The notes beneath the pieces were generated by a model. That model ran no database searches and was not told the origin of the DNA. It saw only the letters and a list, made by a program, of their open reading frames with translations. Positions 35,329-44,707 of a stretch of 64,000 nucleotides of DNA are shown piece after piece. Numbering within the stretch: position 1 is the stretch's first letter; every line of letters starts with the position of its first letter. Location of the stretch: positions 62,001 to 126,000 of the forward strand of contig NZ_JPWI01000010.1 of NCBI RefSeq assembly GCF_003326795.1. Direction: 5' to 3'. The DNA comes from Thalassospira profundimaris (GTDB lineage Bacteria > Pseudomonadota > Alphaproteobacteria > Rhodospirillales > Thalassospiraceae). The translations under genes were made by a program, and so were the position numbers.

Positions 35329-36801
35329 CTAGAACTCCCATCGCCGGGTCAGGTAAAACTGTGCCCTGGCATTGTGATATTCATAGTTGGGAATGTTCGA
35401 TTTGGTATTCAGATATTCGCCTGTGATCGACCAGTTAACCGGTGCGAGCAGGTCATAGATCTGATTTGCCGTTTTGCTATCCCCAAACAAGTCCGATGGC
35501 AGTATTTGTGAAAGTGGCGCGCCATAGGTCAATCTTGTCCGTGCACTGCGATCCATCCGGTGTTGTGGCGAATTGCCGGTCACCAGAAAGTCAGGATCAC
35601 GATAACGGTCGATCCCATAACGGAAACTTCCACTTATGTAACTTCCCCCGCCAAACAGATAAGCATGGATCAACTCGCCGCTCAAGCTGTCATAGCTGTA
35701 ATAATTGCGTGCCGCCTCTTTTTTGCCCGCAAAAAGATTAAAGGTGGTGCGGTTATTCGGCGTCCATGTGTAATTCGATCCCAGTCTGGTGCCATAGCGC
35801 TGACCGGAATGTAAACGCAGTGCGCTTGATTCACTGGTATTCTGATAGCGTTCATCGGCATAGCTGACATCACCGTTCAGGTTAAAGAACGGACGCGGGT
35901 TCCAGTCCAGACGCAGCCGCCCGGAACGTGACGTGAGGTATTTTTCCTTGCTAAGGGACTGCACGGTCTGGTTCAGCGTCGGTGTAAGCATCCAGTAACC
36001 ACCGCGAATGCGGCTTCCGACATCGACCGAGAACGACCCAAGGTCAAGAGAGTCAAGCTGCACCTGATCACTGGCATAGCCCGTCACGGCGGCAAAGATT
36101 TCGTGACCTTCCTGATAACCAAGATCATAGCTGACGTCATAGCGAAGGGCGCCGACATAGGCGATGTCGTTCCTCGGTTTGTCAGCTGATGCCGTGATGT
36201 TGGTCAATGTGCCGGTGACCAGTTGCTGCTTGTCATTGGGGGCGGCGTTCCGGTTGCTGTCGACTTGGGACCCCAGAGTCAGTGTCACGGATTGATGCAA
36301 CCGTGCGCGCCGCCGTTCGATGGCATTGATATATTTATCAATGTCAGCCGCGACCTCGGGCGAGACATCCATCTGGCGCAACCGGTCAAACTGCGTGCGC
36401 GCTTCATCAAGGCTATCAAGGCGATAAAGCACAATGGCGTAATAAAGCCGCACCGGTGCCAGTTCGGGATCAAGAACCAGAATGCGCTCAAGTGTGGCTG
36501 ATGCGCCGCGTACCTCACCGCGGGCGAGCTGCGCCTTGGCCCAGCGGAAATTCAGAATAATGTCGTCGGGATTGGCAAGGATATCGGCATAGGTAATATC
36601 CCCGCCATCATCGGTGCGAAGCAAAAGGTTTGCACGTTCGGTGACGTCACGCAGTCTGTCAAAATCGTCGGAAAGTTGACGTGCTTCATCGGTTCGCACA
36701 TCGACGCTCTGTTGTGCGTTGGCACCACCAGTCGCCCCCATCACCAGTGCAACGAGTACAGCTGAAACTGCCGTACCCTGCCGCCATCGGCTTGTATTCA
36801 A
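35329..36801 (-). CDS. TPR-containing outer-membrane barrel, DUF560/Slam-like
   Basis: About 490 residues. A signal peptide (ending near ANA) is followed by TPR-like helices at about 50-150 (NFRWAKAQLARGEVRGASAT, LAPVRLYYAIVLYRLDSLDE), then about 320 residues of alternating aromatic beta-strands that end in WEF, the C-terminal phenylalanine used by Bam substrates. This is the plan of DUF560 proteins (Slam, type XI secretion), which move TbpB-like proteins to the cell surface. No ATG is available: TTG 36801 is chosen for GGGGGA 5 bases upstream, TTG 36813 is the alternative. First gene of the operon, 2 bases ahead of the FecR-domain gene. Confidence 0.75.
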   Translation of the reverse strand: MNTSRWRQGTAVSAVLVALVMGATGGANAQQSVDVRTDEARQLSDDFDRLRDVTERANLLLRTDDGGDITYADILANPDDIILNFRWAKAQLARGEVRGASATLERILVLDPELAPVRLYYAIVLYRLDSLDEARTQFDRLRQMDVSPEVAADIDKYINAIERRRARLHQSVTLTLGSQVDSNRNAAPNDKQQLVTGTLTNITASADKPRNDIAYVGALRYDVSYDLGYQEGHEIFAAVTGYASDQVQLDSLDLGSFSVDVGSRIRGGYWMLTPTLNQTVQSLSKEKYLTSRSGRLRLDWNPRPFFNLNGDVSYADERYQNTSESSALRLHSGQRYGTRLGSNYTWTPNNRTTFNLFAGKKEAARNYYSYDSLSGELIHAYLFGGGSYISGSFRYGIDRYRDPDFLVTGNSPQHRMDRSARTRLTYGAPLSQILPSDLFGDSKTANQIYDLLAPVNWSITGEYLNTKSNIPNYEYHNARAQFYLTRRWEF

Positions 36802-36997
36802 GTTTTCCCCCAAACTTTCTCGGATTTTCGCGGCATCAGTTTCGGTTCTGCACCGTCAGACCAGATGACTTGGCCGAGCTGCGGACCGCCAAAATCGGCA
36901 TAATCTTCTTTTGACAGATTATGAACTATGGTGATCCGATGTAAGCCATTCGGGTGAAGGGTAGGGATAGTGTAGGTCGTATAGTTTTTATATACGT

Positions 36998-37040
36998 AAA
37001 GATCTCCGGGGTGCTGTGATCAGCACCCCGGAGATCTTTT
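36998..37040. terminator. Bidirectional terminator beyond tldD
   Basis: A 19-bp perfect stem (arms 36998-37016 and 37021-37039, loop TGAT) flanked by A and T runs, 18 bases past the tldD stop. On the minus strand it closes tldD ahead of the DUF560 operon. Confidence 0.9.
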
Positions 37041-37057
37041 AAGATGTGAGAACAAAA

Positions 37058-38491
37058 CTATACTGCAGTGCCGCCGACGGTCAGACCATCAATGCGCAAG
37101 GTCGGTTGTCCGACACCGACCGGGACCCCCTGGCCATCCTTGCCACAGGTACCAATCCCGTTATCAAGTTCCATGTCATTGCCGATCATGGAAACCTTGG
37201 TCAGGCTGTCCGGACCATTGCCAATCAGGGTCGCGCCCTTGACCGGGGCACCGACTTTACCGTTTTCAATCAGATAGGCCTCGGATGCCGAGAAGACGAA
37301 TTTACCCGACGTGATATCGACCTGCCCGCCGCCGAAATTAACCGCATAAATGCCGTTCTTGACCGAGGCTAGAACCTCTTCTGGTTCCTTGTCGCCCCCC
37401 AGCATATAGGTATTGGTCATGCGCGGCATCGGGGCATGGGCATAGGATTGGCGACGACCATTGCCGGTCGATTTGACACCGGTCAGGCGGGCATTGAGGC
37501 GATCCTGCATAAAGCCCTTAAGGATACCGTCTTCGATCAGAACGGTTTGCTGGGTCGGCGTTCCTTCATCATCAATCGAAAGCGAGCCACGGCGATCATG
37601 AATGGTGCCGTCATCAACAACCGTGACGCCCGGTGATGCGATGCGCTGTCCCAGAAGGCCGGCAAAGGCCGAAGTGCCCTTGCGGTTAAAGTCACCTTCA
37701 AGGCCATGGCCAATCGCTTCATGCAGCAAAATACCCGGCCAGCCCGGTCCAAGCACCACGGTCATTTCACCGGCCGGTGCGGCAACGGAATCAAGATTGA
37801 CGATGGCCTGACGCAGGGACTCATCAACGGCCTTTTTCCAGGTTTTTTCGTCAAAGAAACCATCATATCCGATACGACCGCCTTCTCCGTGTGATCCGGT
37901 TTCCATACGGTCACCCTGTTTGACGACAACCGATACGTTAAACCTTACCAGCGGTCGGATATCGCCAATGCGCTGACCACCGGCACGCCAGATCTGGACA
38001 GCCTGCCAGTTACCGGAAATCGATGCCGATACCTGCACAACGCGCGGATCACGCGACCGGGCATAGGCATCAATCTGTGCCAGAAGATCAACCTTGGCTT
38101 CAAAGGTGGCTTCGCCCAGCGGGTTCACATCGGAATAAAGCGAGATATTGGTGCCGATTGATCCAAGATCGACCTTGCCCGAACGTCCGGACCCAACCGC
38201 CTTGACGGTTTCGGCGGCACGTGCAACCGCATCATTGGACAGTTCGTTGGAATGCGAAAAGGCGGTGGCTTCATCGGCAACAGCGCGAAGACCAAAACCC
38301 TGTGCTGTGTCAAAATTCGCACTGCGCAGACGCCCATCATCCCAGACCAGACTTTCGGACTGGCGATATTCAAGGAACAGTTCCCCGTCTTCTGCCGCGC
38401 CAAGCGCGTCATTGACCTGCGTTTCAAGCCGCTCGCGATCAAGATCACCTTTGGCGAAAAACAGATTATCAGTGGTGCGCAGATCGGTCAT
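37058..38491 (-). CDS. tldD: TldD zinc metalloprotease subunit
   Basis: 477 residues from ATG 38491, which has AAGGAGG ideally placed. It carries the zinc motif HEAIGHGLEGD (histidines at about 257 and 262) and GTSAFAGLLGQRIASPGVTV as in TldD. With TldE/PmbA, seen at the left edge of this window, it forms a peptidase used in peptide-antibiotic maturation and CcdA antitoxin degradation in E. coli. The latter link is notable because a ccdA lies 36 kb away. The in-frame start at 38557 is rejected. Terminator follows. Confidence 0.95.
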   Translation of the reverse strand: MTDLRTTDNLFFAKGDLDRERLETQVNDALGAAEDGELFLEYRQSESLVWDDGRLRSANFDTAQGFGLRAVADEATAFSHSNELSNDAVARAAETVKAVGSGRSGKVDLGSIGTNISLYSDVNPLGEATFEAKVDLLAQIDAYARSRDPRVVQVSASISGNWQAVQIWRAGGQRIGDIRPLVRFNVSVVVKQGDRMETGSHGEGGRIGYDGFFDEKTWKKAVDESLRQAIVNLDSVAAPAGEMTVVLGPGWPGILLHEAIGHGLEGDFNRKGTSAFAGLLGQRIASPGVTVVDDGTIHDRRGSLSIDDEGTPTQQTVLIEDGILKGFMQDRLNARLTGVKSTGNGRRQSYAHAPMPRMTNTYMLGGDKEPEEVLASVKNGIYAVNFGGGQVDITSGKFVFSASEAYLIENGKVGAPVKGATLIGNGPDSLTKVSMIGNDMELDNGIGTCGKDGQGVPVGVGQPTLRIDGLTVGGTAV

Positions 38492-38700
38492 GGAACCTCC
38501 TTGAGGGCCGGAATTGTTCGGCCAGAGAAAATGATTTTCCCCAAAAGATAAAAGCACTTGTGACAGTATTTTCCCTGACGTTTTTGGGACTTTCTGTCAC
38601 ATTGAACTTTCGTCTATACAGGTACTGTCAGCGTTCGGTCAGAAACCGCCACTGAACGCTTTATATAGACCGCAATGGCCAATTATGAAAGCCCGTGGCA

Positions 38701-39969
38701 ATGTTTGTCGAACATCCCCAGCGTGTCGCCCTTCATAACGAAATTCATGCCCGCCCGTTTGGCGGTGTCAGCAGCCCGACGCGATGTTCCTGCATTGCTT
38801 TTCACGCAGGCGAAGAGCTTGATGAAGACGTCCGGGACCATTTCATGACGTTCTGCAAGCGCTTCAGTCTGACGCCGCCCGCACCGGATCAGAAATATTA
38901 CGAAGCTGCCTGTGACGGCTTTTCCGTCATTTGGGAACGTCACGCGGAATTCACGGTCTACGTGTTCAAGCGCATGGAGCCGTTCGATAACCCGTTCGAA
39001 GACCCGGTCATTAATCTGGTACCCCAGGACTGGCTGTCGGAAACGCCGGGCCAGTTGATGGTCGGACTTCATATCGTGGTTGAGAAAACAGACAGGACCG
39101 AAGAAGAGATTTCACGTCTGTTTGATCATAATGGCCTGACCGGAAGTCGGGTTCTGGGCGGTACGGCGCAAATCTGGACCGATTTTCGTCTGCATGGGGA
39201 TGGCTTTGGTCGCATGCTGGTCAAGGATCTGGGCATGGAGCAGCTGCAGGCCGGGCGTCTGGTGCAGCGTCTCAAGGAAATTGAAGTTTATCGCATGATG
39301 GCGCTTCTTGCTTTTCCGATGGCCCATTGCGCAACGCCCAAGGTGTCCGAGATCGATACGCGCCTGTCGGAAATTACCGCTGAAATGGCCAGCAAGACCC
39401 AAACCAATGACGAGGAAACCTTGTCAAAGTTGACGGATCTTGCAGCCCAGACCGAAGAAATGGCCGCGTCGCTGAATTATCGTTTCAGTGCTGCGCGTGC
39501 CTATTACCGGATCGTACAGGCCCGCCTGAACGAGCTTCGTGAAGAACGTATCGAGGGTGTCCAGACCATTACCGAATTCATGGAACGTCGCCTGGCTCCG
39601 GCCATGCGCACCTGCCAGAATATCGGGGATCGGCTGGAAGTGCTGTCAAAACGTGTGGCGCGCGCCAATAACCTTTTGCGTACGCGCGTTGATATCCTGC
39701 TTGAGGCACAAAACCGCGATCTTCTGGCCAGCATGGATCGCCGTGTGAAATTGCAACTGCGTCTGCAACAAACTGTTGAAGGTCTGTCTGTTGCCGCGAT
39801 TACCTATTATGCCGTCGGGCTTTTGGGGTATTTGTTCAAGGCGATCAAGGATACCGGTGTTCCGATCAATGACCGTGTGGCAACCGGGATTGCTGTGCCG
39901 GTTGTCCTTGCGATGATCTGGTTTGCCACCCATCGGGTGAAAAAGGCACTGCATCAGGCCGATAGTTAA
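38701..39969 (+). CDS. DUF3422 membrane-anchored protein
   Basis: 422 residues. The N-terminal block MFVEHPQRVALHNEIHARPF is the hallmark of DUF3422. The middle (about 220-350) is heptad-rich coiled coil (SEIDTRLSEITAEMASKTQT, LSKRVARANNLLRTRVDIL), and the C-terminus has two membrane helices (SVAAITYYAVGLLGYLF and AVPVVLAMIWFATH). No function is established for the family. Both GTG 38695 and ATG 38701 are possible; the latter fits the family start. It is a single-gene unit ending in a terminator shared with convergent ctaA. Confidence 0.85.
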   Translation: MFVEHPQRVALHNEIHARPFGGVSSPTRCSCIAFHAGEELDEDVRDHFMTFCKRFSLTPPAPDQKYYEAACDGFSVIWERHAEFTVYVFKRMEPFDNPFEDPVINLVPQDWLSETPGQLMVGLHIVVEKTDRTEEEISRLFDHNGLTGSRVLGGTAQIWTDFRLHGDGFGRMLVKDLGMEQLQAGRLVQRLKEIEVYRMMALLAFPMAHCATPKVSEIDTRLSEITAEMASKTQTNDEETLSKLTDLAAQTEEMAASLNYRFSAARAYYRIVQARLNELREERIEGVQTITEFMERRLAPAMRTCQNIGDRLEVLSKRVARANNLLRTRVDILLEAQNRDLLASMDRRVKLQLRLQQTVEGLSVAAITYYAVGLLGYLFKAIKDTGVPINDRVATGIAVPVVLAMIWFATHRVKKALHQADS

Positions 39970-39987
39970 GTTGAAGATTTTGGAATT

Positions 39988-40018
39988 AAAAAAGGGCAGC
40001 ACCTGTCTGCCCTTTTTT
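39988..40018. terminator. Bidirectional terminator between DUF3422 gene and ctaA
   Basis: AAAAAAGGGCAG/CTGCCCTTTTTT, 12-bp stem with a 7-base loop, A- and T-tailed, placed between two convergent genes. Confidence 0.9.
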
Positions 40019-40037
40019 GTTTTTGGGAAACGCGACC

Positions 40038-41093
40038 TTAAGCGACGTCGCGCAGCTTGTACGCGGCATAGGTTGCTGTTCCGACCAGTACCACCGCACC
40101 CGCCTGATGGGCAACGCCAAGCGGTAGCCAGATGACGCTGAGCAGGGTCGAGATGCCAAGGGCGACCTGAAGGCAGGCGGCGGCCAGAACAAGGTGCGTG
40201 GCAAAGCGCTGATCAGAAGTCAGGTTCCATTTTCCAGCCCTCCACCAGAACACGATCACCATCACAAAGGTCAGTTTCGCCAGCCAGCGATGATCCCACT
40301 GCACCGTCATGTGGTCTTCAAACGGGGCCAGCCAGGCCGGATCAAACACGAACAGGCCATCGGGGATAAGCTGCCCATCCATCAGCGGGAAGGTGTTAAA
40401 GGCATAACCGGCATCAAGCCCGGCAACAAAGCCGCCTGAAAGGGCCGTAAAGACGATCAGTCCCAAAAGCTGCCAACTGCGTTTGGAGGCATTTGTACCA
40501 ATGGCGCGCGGTGCAAGCTGTTGCAGGCCGACCCATAAAAGAGCGATGAAAATCACCAGCGCCAGTCCGAAATGCGCGGTCAGGCGATACTGGCTGACAT
40601 CGGGACGATCCACCAGACCGCTCATCACCATATACCAGCCCATCAGGCCCTGAAGACCGCCCAGAATGAAAAGGCCCCAAAGCTTCCACTTGGTGGCGCC
40701 ATCAATCGACTTTTTGGCAAGGAACCAGACGAACGGGATAAAGAACACAACCCCGATCAACCGACCCCAAAGGCGATGGATGAATTCCAGCCAGAAGATC
40801 GATTTGAAATCTTCGACCGACATCCAGGCATTGATTTTCTGGAATTCCGGATATTGGCTGTATTGCTGATAAAGGGCGGTCCAGTCGGCTTCATTCAGTG
40901 GCGGGATGATGCCGGTAAACGGACGCCATTCAACGATTGAAAGTCCCGATTCTGTCAGGCGCGTCAGGCCGCCAATCACCACCATGATAAAGACCATTGC
41001 CGCACAGCCAAACAGCCAGATGGCGACATTGCGATGGGCAACGGGGGATATGGCCGGGTGATCGGTCAGGGCGGGGGCGGCACTGCTTGGCAT
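40038..41093 (-). CDS. ctaA: Heme A synthase (COX15/CtaA)
   Basis: 351 residues with eight hydrophobic helices and the family blocks GGLTRLTESGLSIVEWRPFT, EFIHRLWGRLIG, LTAHFGLALVIFIALLW and WDHRWLAKLTF; the histidines in these helices ligate two hemes. It oxidises heme O to heme A for aa3-type cytochrome c oxidase in the inner membrane. ATG 41093 is preferred to 41162, which would add a non-homologous polar leader. Together with the PCuAC chaperone at 21.2 kb it implies an aa3 oxidase in the genome. Confidence 0.94.
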   Translation of the reverse strand: MPSSAAPALTDHPAISPVAHRNVAIWLFGCAAMVFIMVVIGGLTRLTESGLSIVEWRPFTGIIPPLNEADWTALYQQYSQYPEFQKINAWMSVEDFKSIFWLEFIHRLWGRLIGVVFFIPFVWFLAKKSIDGATKWKLWGLFILGGLQGLMGWYMVMSGLVDRPDVSQYRLTAHFGLALVIFIALLWVGLQQLAPRAIGTNASKRSWQLLGLIVFTALSGGFVAGLDAGYAFNTFPLMDGQLIPDGLFVFDPAWLAPFEDHMTVQWDHRWLAKLTFVMVIVFWWRAGKWNLTSDQRFATHLVLAAACLQVALGISTLLSVIWLPLGVAHQAGAVVLVGTATYAAYKLRDVA

Positions 41094-41230
41094 CGGGACG
41101 CTCTCTTGATCGTTAGTCTGATCGGCATGGTTATGCCGGATTTTGGCCCAATATAAGGGCATTTTTGAAAAATTGCAGGAAAAGCTTTACGCGGGATACC
41201 CGGTCTTTGGATCAGATAATTCGCTTCAAA

Positions 41231-41280
41231 TAAAACACTATTAATTGTGTTGTATAATTATAAAACACATAAAAAATGTA
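41231..41280 (+). promoter_or_regulatory. AT-rich promoter region of the cysG/cysH unit
   Basis: A perfect TATAAT at 41254-41259 lies 91 bases before the start. No good -35 is seen; in its place is AACAC-N8-GTGTT (41235-41252) and a further AAACAC copy downstream. This suggests an activator-dependent promoter, as expected for sulfur assimilation genes (CysB-like control), but the regulator is inferred. Confidence 0.4.
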
Positions 41281-41349
41281 TTGAATATTTTAATTTCCAC
41301 ACCCATAGTCATGGACAACAAACAGAAACTTCTTTTTAGAGGATCGACG

Positions 41350-41910
41350 ATGTTTCCCATCAATCTGGACCTGACGCGACTTTCGGTCGCCTTGGTCGGG
41401 AACGGTCAGGCAACCCTGAACCGTTTGCGCCAGTTTGACGGTGATGGGGCAAAATACGTCACCGTTTACTCGGAAAGCCCGATACCCGAACTGGTCGATC
41501 AGGCCGGTGATCGCCTGCATCGCTATTTGCCGAATTCGGCAGATGTGAATGCGGCATCCATCATGTTCATTGTCGACCTTGGCGAAGAAAGGGCCGCCGA
41601 ACTTGCCGCCATTGCCAAGGCGGTCGGCACCATCGCCAATGTCGAGGATGTTAAGGAATACTGTGATTTTTTTTCACCAGCGCGTGTTCAGCGCGGTGAT
41701 CTGATGATCACGGTTTCGACCAATGGTCACAGTCCGCGTCTGGCCGGTCGTATCCGTCGGGCCATTGAAAACTGGCTTGTACCGACCTGGGACAGGCGGT
41801 TGCGTGAACTGTCTGATCAGAGAGAGAAATGGAAAGCAAGCGGCGCAGATATGCAGACCTTGCTTCAAAAGACCGACGAATATATCGATCGGCGGAGATG
41901 GTTGCCATGA
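41350..41910 (+). CDS. Precorrin-2 dehydrogenase / sirohydrochlorin ferrochelatase-type protein
   Basis: 186 residues matching the N-terminal (CysG-B, Met8-like) half of siroheme synthase: NLDLTRLSVALVGNGQATLN with a nucleotide-binding turn, then DVKEYCDFFSPARVQRGDLM and ITVSTNGHSPRLAGRIR, the family core. It makes siroheme from precorrin-2 for sulfite and nitrite reductase. There is no uroporphyrinogen methyltransferase domain, so that step must be separate. ATG 41350 has AGAGGA upstream. The end overlaps cysH by 4 bases. The glycine motif (GNGQAT) departs from the usual GGGxVA. Confidence 0.85.
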   Translation: MFPINLDLTRLSVALVGNGQATLNRLRQFDGDGAKYVTVYSESPIPELVDQAGDRLHRYLPNSADVNAASIMFIVDLGEERAAELAAIAKAVGTIANVEDVKEYCDFFSPARVQRGDLMITVSTNGHSPRLAGRIRRAIENWLVPTWDRRLRELSDQREKWKASGADMQTLLQKTDEYIDRRRWLP

Positions 41911-42650
41911 ATGTAATGCGTGAAGAAGATATTGTTTCGGGCGGCTCAATGTCGGTCGAGGAAGCAACTGATCGCGCTCGGCGCCTGCTGGACAAATATG
42001 GTCACTTGCAGGGCGTATCGCTGATCGAGCCGATGGTGCATGAGGAATTCAAGGGCCGAGTGACCATGACCTCGTCGTTTGGGACCGAGGCGGCGGCTTT
42101 GCTGGCACTGGTTGCCGAAGTCGATCGCAACTTGCCGGTCATTTTCCTTGATACCCGCAAGCTGTTTGGCGAAACCCACAAATATCGTGAACAGCTTGTT
42201 GATCAGCTGGGCCTGACCAACATCAGGATCATGCGCCCGGACGAGGAAAAGCTGAAAGCCGAAGACCCCAACGGCATGCTGTTTGCCTCGGACACCGCCA
42301 AATGCTGCTATTTGCGCAAGGTCGAGCCGCTTCAGCGTGCGCTTGAGGGCTATGACGCCTGGCTGACCGGTCGCAAAAGGTTCCATGGCGGTGAACGTGA
42401 TGCGCTTCCGGTGGTTGAACCAGCCGGTTCGCGGATCAAGATCAACCCGCTTGCCGGTTACAAGCGCGAAGATATCGACGATATCTTTGAACATCGTGCG
42501 TTGCCGCGCCATCCGCTTCAGGCCGAGGGATTTCTGTCGATTGGCTGCATGCCGTGCACGGACCGTGTTGATCCGAATTCAAGCGATGTCCGTGCCGGTC
42601 GCTGGGCCGGTCAGGACAAGACCGAATGCGGTATTCACTACATCATCTAA
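41907..42650 (+). CDS. cysH: Assimilatory adenylylsulfate (APS) reductase
   Basis: 247 residues from the ATG that overlaps the preceding stop (ATGA). It has the PAPS/APS reductase fold with SSFGTEAAALL, the catalytic ECGIHY near the end (Cys241), and two cysteine pairs, CC at 133-134 and CxxC at 214-217. These four cysteines bind a [4Fe-4S] cluster and mark the APS-using, thioredoxin-dependent plant/bacterial type rather than the E. coli PAPS type. It reduces activated sulfate to sulfite. Co-transcribed with the siroheme gene, which supplies the cofactor of the next enzyme. Confidence 0.93.
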   Translation: MNVMREEDIVSGGSMSVEEATDRARRLLDKYGHLQGVSLIEPMVHEEFKGRVTMTSSFGTEAAALLALVAEVDRNLPVIFLDTRKLFGETHKYREQLVDQLGLTNIRIMRPDEEKLKAEDPNGMLFASDTAKCCYLRKVEPLQRALEGYDAWLTGRKRFHGGERDALPVVEPAGSRIKINPLAGYKREDIDDIFEHRALPRHPLQAEGFLSIGCMPCTDRVDPNSSDVRAGRWAGQDKTECGIHYII

Positions 42651-42669
42651 GCGTATTGATGCCTTAACG

Positions 42670-42698
42670 AAAAACCCGGCCAGATGGCCGGGTTTTTT
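42670..42698. terminator. Bidirectional terminator between cysH and dgt
   Basis: AAAAACCCGGCC/GGCCGGGTTTTT with loop AGAT, between convergent genes; T-run on the plus strand and A/T-run on the minus strand. Confidence 0.92.
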
Positions 42699-42700
42699 GA

Positions 42701-44116
42701 TTAGATCGTGATGCCCTGAAGCTTTCGGAACAGGGTCACGGCATAGCGGTCCGTCATGCCCGAGATGTAATCCATCACCCGCATCAGGCGGCTGTAAAGA
42801 TCGGGTGCCTCGGACAGTTTCCCGGCCAGAAGCTTGTCAATCCGGTCGGCCTGCGGCGGCAGGCGCTTGCCGTGATTTTTATGTTCATCAAGGTCAATGG
42901 CCGCACGCACAAAACTGTCGAGCAAACCGTTAATCACCTCGAACCCGGCCATCTCGATTGGCAGGACATGGGGGGCGTTATAAATCTTTTCGACCGCCAG
43001 TTTCTTGCAGGCCTTGGCATGCGGACCAAGCGGCGTGTTGGCCAGCAAATCACCTTCAAGCGTTCCGGATAAAAGCGCATCTTCATTGGCGATAAAGGCA
43101 TCAACAGCGGCTTTCACCAGATTGCCAATCGCCTTGCCGCGCAGGAAGCCGATCCGGTCATTTTCCGATTTTTCGGCATACCATTCCTCGGAACGCAGGT
43201 CCTGCCAGCGTTGTTCGGCATCGCCGTCGTATTTTTCCGGGTGTCGGGCAATCGGGGCCAGTGCACGTTCGACTTCTTCAAAGCTCACACAGCCCAGTTC
43301 CCAGCCATCTTCAAGATCGACCACGGAATAGCAAATATCGTCGGCCGCCTCGACAAGATAGACCAGCGGATGACGCCGCCATGCCCCATCAAACCCGTCA
43401 AGCGGTGACAGCCCGCAAACCCGCGCAATGGCGAAGGCAATATCGCGTTCCGCCTGATAATAGCCGGGTTTTTTAAGGCCGGTATATTCGCGGCGCCGAC
43501 TATCGGGGACCGAGGTACTGCGCGGATATTTGATAAAGCTGCCCAGCGTCCCGTAAGTCAGGTTAAGTCCGCCATCAAAGCGTTTCATTTCAAGCTGGCT
43601 GATGATGCGCAAGCCTTGCGCGTTGCCTTCGAAGTGACGCAGGTCTTCAAGTTCAGGCCCGGATAGTCGCGAGGTCAGCTCATCCTTCGCAAGGCGGGAT
43701 GTTGTGAACCATTCATTGATGGCATCTTCGCCGGAATGGCCGAATGGCGGGTTGCCGATGTCATGGGCAAGGCAGGCTGCCTGAACCATATAGCCGATAT
43801 CGGCCACGGTTGTTCCGGACCCTTCGGGAAGATTGGCAACGATATGCGCACCGGCCATCAGGCCAAGCGACTGCCCGACCGATCCGACTTCGATCGTGTG
43901 GGTCAGGCGGGTATGAACGTGGTCATTTTCCGAAAGCGGATGCACCTGTGTCTTGTTCTGAAGACGGCGGAACGAGGATGAAAAGATCACCCGGTCAACG
44001 TCGATCTGAAACGGGCTTCTGCCATCGGGGGTGGGATAGGGGGCGCCTTCGGGAAGACGAATCTTGCCATCCCGAAATTCCAGTCGATGTGAAGAAAGAA
44101 GGGTTTCCCAGCGCAT
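42701..44116 (-). CDS. dgt: dGTP triphosphohydrolase, HD superfamily
   Basis: 471 residues. HD metal residues are visible: HPLSENDHVHTRLTHTIEVG supplies the first histidine, QAACLAHDIGNPPFGHSGED supplies HD, and VYLVEAADDICYSVVDLEDG supplies the last aspartate. The enzyme hydrolyses dGTP (or dNTPs) to the nucleoside and triphosphate. ATG 44116 (MRWETLLSSHRLEFRDGK) matches the family N-terminus; ATG 44155 is also in frame. Monocistronic. Confidence 0.92.
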   Translation of the reverse strand: MRWETLLSSHRLEFRDGKIRLPEGAPYPTPDGRSPFQIDVDRVIFSSSFRRLQNKTQVHPLSENDHVHTRLTHTIEVGSVGQSLGLMAGAHIVANLPEGSGTTVADIGYMVQAACLAHDIGNPPFGHSGEDAINEWFTTSRLAKDELTSRLSGPELEDLRHFEGNAQGLRIISQLEMKRFDGGLNLTYGTLGSFIKYPRSTSVPDSRRREYTGLKKPGYYQAERDIAFAIARVCGLSPLDGFDGAWRRHPLVYLVEAADDICYSVVDLEDGWELGCVSFEEVERALAPIARHPEKYDGDAEQRWQDLRSEEWYAEKSENDRIGFLRGKAIGNLVKAAVDAFIANEDALLSGTLEGDLLANTPLGPHAKACKKLAVEKIYNAPHVLPIEMAGFEVINGLLDSFVRAAIDLDEHKNHGKRLPPQADRIDKLLAGKLSEAPDLYSRLMRVMDYISGMTDRYAVTLFRKLQGITI

Positions 44117-44287
44117 TTTATCGCCAGACCCCTGCGCAGACGACGCCAATGTCATGGCGGTGCTACCCCTGTCCGTGTCATGTGTTCCAACTTGGCAATG
44201 ACTTTAACGGCCCGGGGAGTCCGGTGCAATCGGGCAAAGTGACTTCTTGCCGATTGCACCGCCAATTCTGCCTGATCGGGCTATGGC

Positions 44288-44707
44288 TTAGCCAAAGAAC
44301 CAGCTTCGCGGATCGTCAATCGGACGACCATTGAGCGCACGCAAAAGCCCGACAACATTACGCCCGATAAACCAGGCCGTGGTGTAAAGCCCCATCAACC
44401 CGACAACAGCCCAGCCCAAAAGCGGGATCCAGCCAATCACAAAGGTAAAGAAGCCCAGAATGATGGCGTAAAGGATGCTGATCCAGAATGTCCGGATCAC
44501 GAATGTATAATGGCTGTTGGTCCAGTGATTGTCTTCTTCGCGCGCGATATAGGACACGATCAGCGCAATAAGCCCGGTGGCAAAGGCCGTAAACAGGGTT
44601 GCAATCATCAGCCCGTAACAGACAAGGGCCGTGTTCCCGCCGCGCTCGTCAACATAGCGCGGCGCATTGTCAAAAGACGCATCCTGACCGTGGATATGGT
44701 CGTTCAT
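44288..44707 (-). CDS. Small membrane protein, DUF4870-like
   Basis: 139 residues with three predicted membrane helices (LVCYGLMIATLFTAFATGLI, FWISILYAIILGFFTFVIG, LLGWAVVGLMGLYTTAWFIG). The pattern of a loop ending SYIAREEDNHWTNSHYTFVI before helix 2 is like DUF4870/Tic20-type small membrane proteins. AGGAAT lies 8 bases before ATG 44707. Function unknown. It is a single gene between divergent gor and dgt. Confidence 0.7.
   Translation of the reverse strand: MNDHIHGQDASFDNAPRYVDERGGNTALVCYGLMIATLFTAFATGLIALIVSYIAREEDNHWTNSHYTFVIRTFWISILYAIILGFFTFVIGWIPLLGWAVVGLMGLYTTAWFIGRNVVGLLRALNGRPIDDPRSWFFG

Noticed and set aside
37058-38491. tldD taken as part of a TOMM/microcin-type biosynthesis cluster
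   Set aside because: TldD can mature peptide antibiotics, but no precursor peptide, cyclodehydratase or transporter lies nearby; the housekeeping role with TldE is sufficient.
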